Assembly: GCA_900095095.1 (NCBI GenBank)
Contig: FMBT01000337.1
Location: 236,669 to 300,668, forward strand
Reading direction: 5' to 3'
Length of the DNA: 64,000 bases
DNA from: Fragilariopsis cylindrus CCMP1102
Taxonomy: Eukaryota > Bacillariophyta > Bacillariophyceae > Bacillariales > Bacillariaceae
Shown: one piece after another, positions 57,870-64,000 of the stretch
Layout of the letters: every line of letters begins with the position of its first letter
Numbering within the stretch: the stretch's first letter is position 1
Made by a program: the position numbers and the translations under genes
The notes under the pieces: model-generated
Told to the model about the DNA's origin: nothing
Databases searched by the model: none
What the model saw: the letters and a program-made list of their open reading frames with translations, nothing else

Positions 57870-58125
57870 GGGACGCCGACCTATCATATAATTCGAGTTA
57901 ATCGTATGTTAAAAACAAAGTAATTTTACGTTGCTGGTGGTGCTTCATCTTATCCTTGTGAACCATTATCGGTACGTACGTACAAAGTATATGCTGTTAT
58001 TGCGTTTGTAGAAAAAAATGTATCTTGAAGTGTACTTGCTGTAAAGTATTATAGAATATAAGAAGAAACTGCTGTAACTAACTAAACAACTTCTTCCACT
58101 TCACTTTACTATAAATTATTACCAG

Positions 58126-58658
58126 TCATCAGAAGTATATGATATTGATGCAGATGAATGGACTAAAAATTAGCACGATTCGATCATGGATTAGTTTATG
58201 CAAAGGATGGTGTATATGCTATTGGTGGTGAAGTTTCTCATCCACAACAATGTACAGCACCTGAATTGGTACCACCATTATCAGCACAATCTTTAGCGGT
58301 CCAAGATGTTGAATTATTACTCTCTTCATCATCAGATGCAGAACAACAACAAACATGGGAAGCAATCATTGATATACCAGAATTTCGTTTCCGTTTTAGT
58401 GCTGAATATTATCTATCAACAGAAACTATATATGCATTTGGTGGACAAACTTCCTTCAATGACGAATGTAAATGTTTCCCAACTTCTGATGAAGTTACAG
58501 CACTTTCATTGTCTACTAGTAGTAGTCCTGCTACTGCTACTACTACTACCGATACAACTAATGGAGGAGAACCCGTTGACCAAGAAGTAGTTTCCACTGC
58601 ATTGTCTTTGCTATTTTCGTCTTCGATTTGGATTATGATTGTATTCACACTAATGTAG
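58126..58658 (+). pseudogene. Kelch-repeat protein fragment with C-terminal hydrophobic (GPI-like) tail
   Basis: From an acceptor-like CCAG at about 58122 the frame reads SSEVYDIDADEWTK, then after a frame change near 58170 ARFDHGLVYAKDGVYAIGGE, and later ETIYAFGGQTSFND. These are kelch-type strands (VYDIDADEW, YAIGGE, YAFGGQ). The end carries a Ser/Thr-rich linker and a terminal hydrophobic segment (LSLLFSSSIWIMIVFTLM), as in GPI-anchored proteins. No upstream kelch exon is visible: the sequence immediately before belongs to the protease gene. With only about two repeats left, it is most likely a truncated remnant, or the last exon of a gene I cannot reconstruct. Confidence 0.5.
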
Positions 58659-58659
58659 T

Positions 58660-59487
58660 CTCTGACAACGATGTGACGACTTTTATACTAGTACTTGTAT
58701 TGTTGACGTTCCAATTCCATGACGTCGACTTGGAGCTTTGAAGTACAAATCTTACATGTAAAGTTAATGATCAAAAACAATCATCCTCAAAATAATATTA
58801 TGTTGAAGTCTAAGGTTAAAAAGGGATTTTTCTTTTTAATGCTGAACAAAGCGACAAGTTGGATTTTCATATTTAAACTCGTTTGCTACCTAGTGCTAAC
58901 AATTATTCGCTTCAATTTTTAAACTCGTCGATTTCGTCGTTCATTTATGTTACCACTTGCAATCTAAATTCTTTTGCGTCCACATCATTATTTCTTTGAA
59001 GGATTATGATACCATATTTAGTACTTGTATAACTACAGTGAATGAATGAATCCCGGTGGATCACCCGATATATTGTAGTATTAGTTAATGTACTGTACCG
59101 TTGTCTTTCTATTAGAACATCTATCTCATCAGCATCATCGTCAATCAGCTTCATTCCCTATACTGTCACCCACATTTTGAAGGAATAGATGTGGCATGTG
59201 TTTTCGTATCATGGAAAACATATTGCTTGCGCACAGTGATGGATAAATATTTGTACAATATATTCATCATTTACTACTACAATTATAAAAAGATTAGAAA
59301 ACTCATACCTGATCAAGCATTCTCAAGAAGGTTACAAACCTGACTTTGGCAGCGTACTACTGCCGTAGTGCTGCAAGAAGGATATGCAACCACTAAGTAA
59401 ACCATCTGTGGGAGGTTTGAGGAGCTAGCTTCTAGGTATGAGCCCCATTTTATTTAGCTAGCTACTACTGTATATATTATACATTCG
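58660..59487. other. Intergenic spacer
   Basis: About 0.83 kb between the kelch fragment and the monooxygenase gene. No convincing gene is seen. Confidence 0.45.
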
Positions 59488-61146
59488 TTATAATTTTGGT
59501 GTTGCAGCGTCAAGCAAAACTCTCTGTGCAACACCGATAAAGCCCAATGTACGAAAGAATACATCACGGAACTTCGAATAGAATCCATTCACCCCACCTG
59601 TTTCTAAGTACCCTATCAATGCTGACTTAACTGTAATACTTGCTGTTGGAAACCATCTTCTGTTTTCGTATTCCTTCAATAGTACCTTTAAGGATTTTGG
59701 TTGCTGTTCTACCTTTTCATCATCGTTTTCAACAGACCCAGACACAACCGCAGACGACGCTGGAGGAGGAGGAGGAGACCATCGTCCCTGAGCAATGTCG
59801 TTGTTTTCACAGATTTTACTAGCAAGCACATATGCATCTTGTAATGCCTGATTCGCTCCTTGTCCAAGAAAAGGTGGCATCGCATGTGCGGCGTCGCCTG
59901 CCAATACAGCCCAAGTTCCATCATCCGAAAGTTTTTTACTCCAACCCTTTAATGTGAACGGATTATGAAAGTACACACCCAATTCAAAAAATCGACTGGC
60001 ATTTGTTATTGTTGGTCCAAGATCAAAATCGGGTAAATCGCACGATCTAACCTGATTAAGCATATCAGTCTTTCCTTCTTCTAATTCCTTACGAACATCC
60101 TGCGTCCATGCTATATTTTCGTCAGCCGATTCTACATTTTTTTCTTTCTTTTTAAATGGTCCAATGTAGTTATCATCTAATGATATTAAGAATGCACACT
60201 TTGAAGATTTCTTGTTTTTTCCATTCCCATAGACGCTAGAAAGACCATACCCACCATCACCAAAGTATTGAGTCAAGTCGGCGGAGGTCGCATCATCGCC
60301 ACCATCATCTTCTACAGCAAATTTAATTCGAATACCAGAATAGATACCACTATCACCATTTTGGACCTTTCCTGTTTCGATATAGTCTTTTACACTTGAT
60401 TTGATACCGTCACATCCAATAATCAAGTCAAATGGACCAGAGGTAGTTCCATCAGAAAATTTACACATCACACCACCTGTCTCCTTCTTCTCATCATCGT
60501 CATCTTGAGAGGAGGACGGGATTATTATATCTTGTAGTTTCTTGTCGAATTGGACCTTATTGATACAAGAGGACGGTAGATTGTCAACAAGTACATCTTG
60601 GAGTGCTCCTCGCATTATACTATACCACATAACTGTAGCTGTACCATCATCATCGTTCGATACAAGCCCATCTGTGACAGCACCTCCAGCATTTTTAACA
60701 AGATCTTCTATATCAAGTTGTAATAATGTATCAAATGTTGTCGACGATGGATCCTTCCATGCTTTAGCTCTACTTTGTACCTTCTTTGTTGGTATACCAG
60801 CTTCCATAACTTTCTTTTGAAGATCTTCATTTATTTTTCCAAGTGCCGTTAATCCACCATTAAGTTGTATTCCAGCTCCACCATTTTTTGAATAATCAAG
60901 TTCACGTCGGGCATCAAAGATACTTATTTTCATATCATCATCATCATTTGAAAATGAACTTAATGCATGAGCAACACCGAGACCAGCGATTCCTGAACCA
61001 ATAACAGCCACATTTTTTATATGACCTGTTCTTCCTAATGATTGCTTATCTACCACTGATGACGACGAAAGGGATTGGACGACAGTACATAATAGACAAG
61101 AAGTTACAACGATTAGGAGTACTGCTCCTTGCATGTATCTACTCAT
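59488..61146 (-). CDS. FAD-dependent monooxygenase (aromatic-ring hydroxylase / zeaxanthin-epoxidase-like)
   Basis: This intact 552-codon frame starts at ATG 61144-61146. A signal peptide-like leader (GAVLLIVVTSCLLCTVVQS) ends before LSSSSV, a possible plastid-type junction with Leu at +1. The FAD fold follows: VAVIGSGIAGLGVAHALS (GxGxxG, residues about 48-65), a mid-domain DLIIGCDGIKSS (DG motif, about 245) and WAVLAGDAAHAMPPFLGQGA then NQALQDAYVLA (GD motif, about 410-432). This is the flavoprotein monooxygenase class that includes salicylate hydroxylases, kynurenine monooxygenase and zeaxanthin epoxidases. The order of motifs does not choose between them, and no extra FHA domain is present. 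A secretory or plastid location is suggested by the leader only. Confidence 0.85.
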   Translation of the reverse strand: MSRYMQGAVLLIVVTSCLLCTVVQSLSSSSVVDKQSLGRTGHIKNVAVIGSGIAGLGVAHALSSFSNDDDDMKISIFDARRELDYSKNGGAGIQLNGGLTALGKINEDLQKKVMEAGIPTKKVQSRAKAWKDPSSTTFDTLLQLDIEDLVKNAGGAVTDGLVSNDDDGTATVMWYSIMRGALQDVLVDNLPSSCINKVQFDKKLQDIIIPSSSQDDDDEKKETGGVMCKFSDGTTSGPFDLIIGCDGIKSSVKDYIETGKVQNGDSGIYSGIRIKFAVEDDGGDDATSADLTQYFGDGGYGLSSVYGNGKNKKSSKCAFLISLDDNYIGPFKKKEKNVESADENIAWTQDVRKELEEGKTDMLNQVRSCDLPDFDLGPTITNASRFFELGVYFHNPFTLKGWSKKLSDDGTWAVLAGDAAHAMPPFLGQGANQALQDAYVLASKICENNDIAQGRWSPPPPPASSAVVSGSVENDDEKVEQQPKSLKVLLKEYENRRWFPTASITVKSALIGYLETGGVNGFYSKFRDVFFRTLGFIGVAQRVLLDAATPKL

Positions 61147-61815
61147 TGTGCATAGGCCGCGAGTTTGTGTTGTGATTGTATTATGTATGTGTAGTATGTA
61201 AGCGTGTGTAATAGATGTTGTGTGTAGTCAGTAACGATATGTTGTGCAGTAGTCCATTGTCGATATTTTGTTGGGTGTTCATACCATCAACTTGATGGTT
61301 GATGAGTTGTTCGTTGTTCGTCCTGTTAAAAAAGATCCTGCAGAAAAATTGCGCGATAGAAATCCCCGCGCAAAATCGATTGATTCACATTTCCCTAAGA
61401 TTAAAAACGAACCAACGACATATCGACAATGGTGCTCTTCTTTTGAAGTAATAGATATTAACTATAGACTGAATTTAATATTAACACCATCCTCTAAACT
61501 CTTCTATCTTTCGTACTTCTTCTGTGCCTTTTGTGTGTTTTACAAGCTGGCTGCTATGTTCAAATATGCGGCAAAATCGTCGTGCGTGCTTAATGAACGT
61601 AGATATAAACTGGAAAAAAGCTGGTCGACTGAATGCAATCGGTGTCTCTTGAATTTAGCAAAGACTTTTATATGTGACAGTGTTAGTTTATGGTATACAG
61701 TATACAATCAATACAATCTATATGTGTTTTTTGATGTCGATTTTGCATGATTGTTTCTACTCTAAGTTGGCATACATAGTCGTCTACTACCTCTTATTCA
61801 AGTTCAGGTAGACTT
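61147..61815. other. Intergenic region
   Basis: This holds the upstream region of the monooxygenase gene and the 3' flank of cyclin H. A plus-strand open frame (61268-61750) is listed among rejected items. Confidence 0.4.
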
Positions 61816-63114
61816 CTACGATAATTTGGCTCGCTTACTGTCAGCACCTTCCTCTCCCGGTGCGTTCTTTCTTTTTTTCTTTTTCTTCTCCTTTATCCCC
61901 CATGTCCTACATTTCTTGAGCTTCTTATGTATTCCCTTTAGTTTTTGCATATCAACTTTATGACTTGCACAACCATGCTTACCATCTTTCAACTCCAGCA
62001 GTTGAGCACCAATTTCTTGTAACAAGGATCTCATCCGGGATATATCTGCATCTTCGAATCGATGTGACAAATACCCCATTAGATCGATCTGTGGAATGTT
62101 TTCCTTACCTTTCTGTTTTTCGTTTGCTACCATTAATGCTGCCAAACCGATCTGCCCCGGTGTGTACAGTAGAGATATATCACTCACAATAACATCTTTG
62201 AGAATGGATTCGGCAGTGTCATGCATTGGTTTTAAATCTTGACCGATAATTGGCCGGTCACTACCATTCGAAAATTGCACCAAAGACCGCCCCTTTTCCG
62301 ATTTCAAATACGTTCTCAAGTCCTCTGTTATTGCTAAAATTACTTTGTATGGATGGAAGCAAAGAAGCTCAAAATTAATTCCCGACAATAGAATAACTTC
62401 GGCAGGAATTATCTCGGCCGTCGTGACGGGAGATTGCAATTTGTTTGTTCCTTCTTCCAAGTACCCTACATAATTGATATAATTTGTTACAAACAAAGCA
62501 TTTTAAAGGTAAAAACAAAAAAGTTGGTTTTGTGTGAGTTGAGAACGATGTTTTAAATCTATCCGTTCCAGCTCTAACTTTATAACCCTAGATTTTTTCT
62601 TACGAACATCAGTCATGGCATCTTCGACTTTGCTAGCAAGAAATGCAGCGCTAACCATGATAGTTTTGGGGTCGTGAACCATAACAGAATTTGATAGGTA
62701 GAATCTTTTCATCAACAAAGCGGCGGTAGCAGGAATTTTAGACTCTCTCCTTAGCCTTGGAAGCTGTGCCTGGGGTCCAATCAGACTGGGTAATTTTGAC
62801 GTGTAGAAGCTAACAAGCAAAGCCTCCTCTGAAGGAATTAAATAATCATTCAAATCCTCTGTTTGCATCGGTCCTTCCTCTTCCTCGAGAAAGGCATTTT
62901 TCTTCTTCGCAATCTCGAGGCAAAAAACTCTATCAGCGGATCATCGACAGGACTCTTGCCAGAGTTCCATTGTCCTCAGCAGTTTCCTTATTTCGCTTTT
63001 GGATGCTAGAAAGATGTTTTCGAGCAACTCGATTGGCTCGTGTTCGACATAAATCTAAGTCTACTTGAGAGAAGAGCCAGGCTTCAGCTGACTAGAATCG
63101 GCAGGGTCGCACAT
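61816..63114 (-). CDS. CCNH: Cyclin H, CDK-activating kinase / TFIIH subunit (one intron, frame broken in 5' exon)
   Basis: The ATG at 63112-63114 gives MCDPADSSQ; after a frame change near 63085 the segment EAWLFSQVDLDL appears, recalling the W-x-F-S-x-E start of cyclin H, then RTRANRVARKHLSSIQKR. Further shifts at about 62945 and 62920 lead into VFCLEIAKKKNAFLE and EDLNDYLIPSEEALLVSFY. The cyclin box MKRFYLSNSVMVHDPKTIMV with AAFLASKVEDAMTDV is a strong match to cyclin H (KRFYLNNSVM). The intron 62466-62603 (GTAAGA...GTAG) preserves DVRYLEEG. The second cyclin box (LLYTPGQIGLAALMVA) and a basic C-terminus (KKKKKKRKN, AKLS-stop at 61816) follow. Cyclin H pairs with CDK7 and MAT1 in CAK/TFIIH. 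Confidence 0.87.
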
Positions 63115-63875
63115 GTTGTTCTATTTTAAAATCCGTCTCTCTCGCTCGCTCTCTGTGTGTGTGTGTGTTGTGTGTGTGTGTGTGTGTGTGTGTGTGGTGT
63201 GTCTGTCGTATGTACTGATGTTGTTAGAAGTTCGTTTCTCTTTCGTTTTGCGTTTTGCTTGTTCCTCGTTGCGGTTGCTTTGGTGCCAGTGTTCTGTTTG
63301 TTTTGTTTCTGTTTTATTTGTGTAACATGGCCTTATTTCGACCTTGCTTTGCTTTTCTTGTTTTGAAGTTGTTTGCGTCGTCAAATTGCGACTGAATATG
63401 AGTCGAGTCATGAATTCAAGGCGCTGCGATTGACGATGTTCATTCAATTTTTTTTAAATTTTATTAATAAGAAAAGATTTGCCTTGGAGTTTAGCATTCT
63501 TGTGAGTGCACAAATACAATTCATTGTAATTCCTTTTGCCAACATTGGCGTACCTTGCGTTATCTAATTTACTACCTCCATCACCTGAACTTTTTTTACT
63601 TCTGCTAATACCGTCCCAAAAATAGAACTTCGAATCGTTTACAGACTATCTATCTACTAGGATCCGAAATATACACGAAGAACAAACGATCGTCAACCAA
63701 CCACGTCCACAAAAATGAAGTTGTCGGATATATTGATATCTGGATGTTGTGTGTCGAAGCTGTATCTGCATCACTTCTACCTTGTCTTCTACCAGTCAGC
63801 GTCATCCAACAAATAATGGCTTCCCTACCTATTCCGTTCCATCTACACCAAGAAACAGTCAAGTTTACATTAAGA
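63115..63875. other. Divergent upstream region of cyclin H (-) and an unknown gene (+), with a GT microsatellite
   Basis: A GT-rich microsatellite occupies about 63155-63205. The rest is T-rich with no convincing gene. A short open frame upstream of 63876 (ATG at about 63714) could be a leader ORF but is not supported. Confidence 0.4.
63155..63205. repeat. GT dinucleotide microsatellite
   Basis: An interrupted GT run (two stretches separated by a TTG or GGTG). The open frames on both strands across it are products of the repeat. Confidence 0.85.
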
Positions 63876-64000
63876 TGATATTGTCAGAAAATAATAATAA
63901 CGAAGCTCCACACCCACCCGACTACTCACCAAGAATCAACGAACAACTTGAAGTGGATTTGATGGAATCACAACGAAGGGTTATGTTATATGAAAAGGAA
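63876..64000 (+). CDS. Start of an unknown gene (runs off the window)
   Basis: The ATG at 63876 opens MILSENNNNEAPHPPDYSPR, continuing to the window edge without a stop. It is polar, with an acidic helix at the end (VDLMESQRRVMLYEKE). About 41 codons are too few to assign a family. It faces away from cyclin H. Confidence 0.4.

Noticed and set aside
61268-61750. 160-codon plus-strand open frame upstream of cyclin H
   Set aside because: It starts at TTG, has a mixed hydrophobic/charged composition with no recognisable domain, and overlaps the likely upstream region of the monooxygenase gene. It could be real but nothing supports it.
63113-63447. Open frames in the GT repeat
   Set aside because: The long frames on both strands follow from repeat periodicity; no protein similarity.
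1-64000. CRISPR arrays, operons, autonomous transposons, viral genes
   Set aside because: No regularly spaced direct repeats with unique spacers, no transposase or reverse transcriptase, and nuclear genes with GT-AG introns. The retropepsin-like gene is alone.

Overview
The window looks like nuclear DNA of a photosynthetic stramenopile, most probably a diatom. It is AT-rich by eye, genes lie close together on both strands, and introns are few and short (about 87-270 bases, GT-AG). Several predicted proteins begin with a signal peptide that ends in the diatom plastid-import motif (ASAFVP in the protein starting near 23769; SHAFLIP, TTDAFLS and AAAWTTS in others). Core eukaryotic genes are recognisable: VPS23/TSG101 C-terminus, ribosomal protein L11, CCT delta, PP1 catalytic subunit, cyclin H, a HIG1/Rcf1 protein and a peroxisomal beta-oxidation multifunctional enzyme. 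There are two tRNA genes (Leu-TAA and Pro-CGG). No species can be named from the sequence alone.

Layout. 1-6.5 kb: end of VPS23, then a very large Golgi-type glycosyltransferase with two GT23-like modules and a GT15-like module, then a plastid membrane protein. 6.6-12.2 kb: tRNA-Leu, a long spacer, an unknown low-complexity protein and RPL11. 12.9-22.3 kb: a serine-rich type I membrane protein; a plastid PPR protein facing a NYN-domain nuclease candidate across a shared 0.77 kb upstream region; two unknown genes. 23.7-30.8 kb: a plastid-targeted TauD-type dioxygenase, a secreted right-handed beta-helix protein and the HIG1 protein. 31.5-39.3 kb: a RING-H2 protein with SAP-like repeats, an HNH-type protein, tRNA-Pro, a low-complexity protein and a ubiquitin-fold/BTB protein. 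40-46 kb: a GC-richer LRR gene, a plastid membrane protein with three exons, an SDR reductase and a TTAA-flanked non-autonomous DNA transposon. 46-57 kb: peroxisomal MFP, a Lin0512-family protein, CCT4, PP1 and a PrsW-like membrane protease. 57-64 kb: a retropepsin-like single-domain gene, a kelch fragment, an FAD monooxygenase, cyclin H and the start of an unknown gene.

Many otherwise convincing genes are interrupted by single-base frame breaks. Those I could localise are mostly consistent with one base missing from a short homopolymer, and undoing the loss recovers conserved features (signal peptides, a PTS1, a GT15 core). Highly conserved genes (RPL11, CCT4, PP1) are intact. I read most breaks as consensus errors of an uncorrected long-read assembly rather than as pseudogenes, but this cannot be settled here, so gene spans are given end to end and the breaks are noted.

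The most unusual content is the GT23-GT23-GT15 fusion, the NYN/LOTUS-like/SAP protein with a secretory-type leader head-to-head with a plastid PPR gene, the TTAA-flanked MITE, the ubiquitin-fold/BTB protein and the stand-alone retropepsin-like gene. I found no CRISPR array, no operon and no autonomous transposon.
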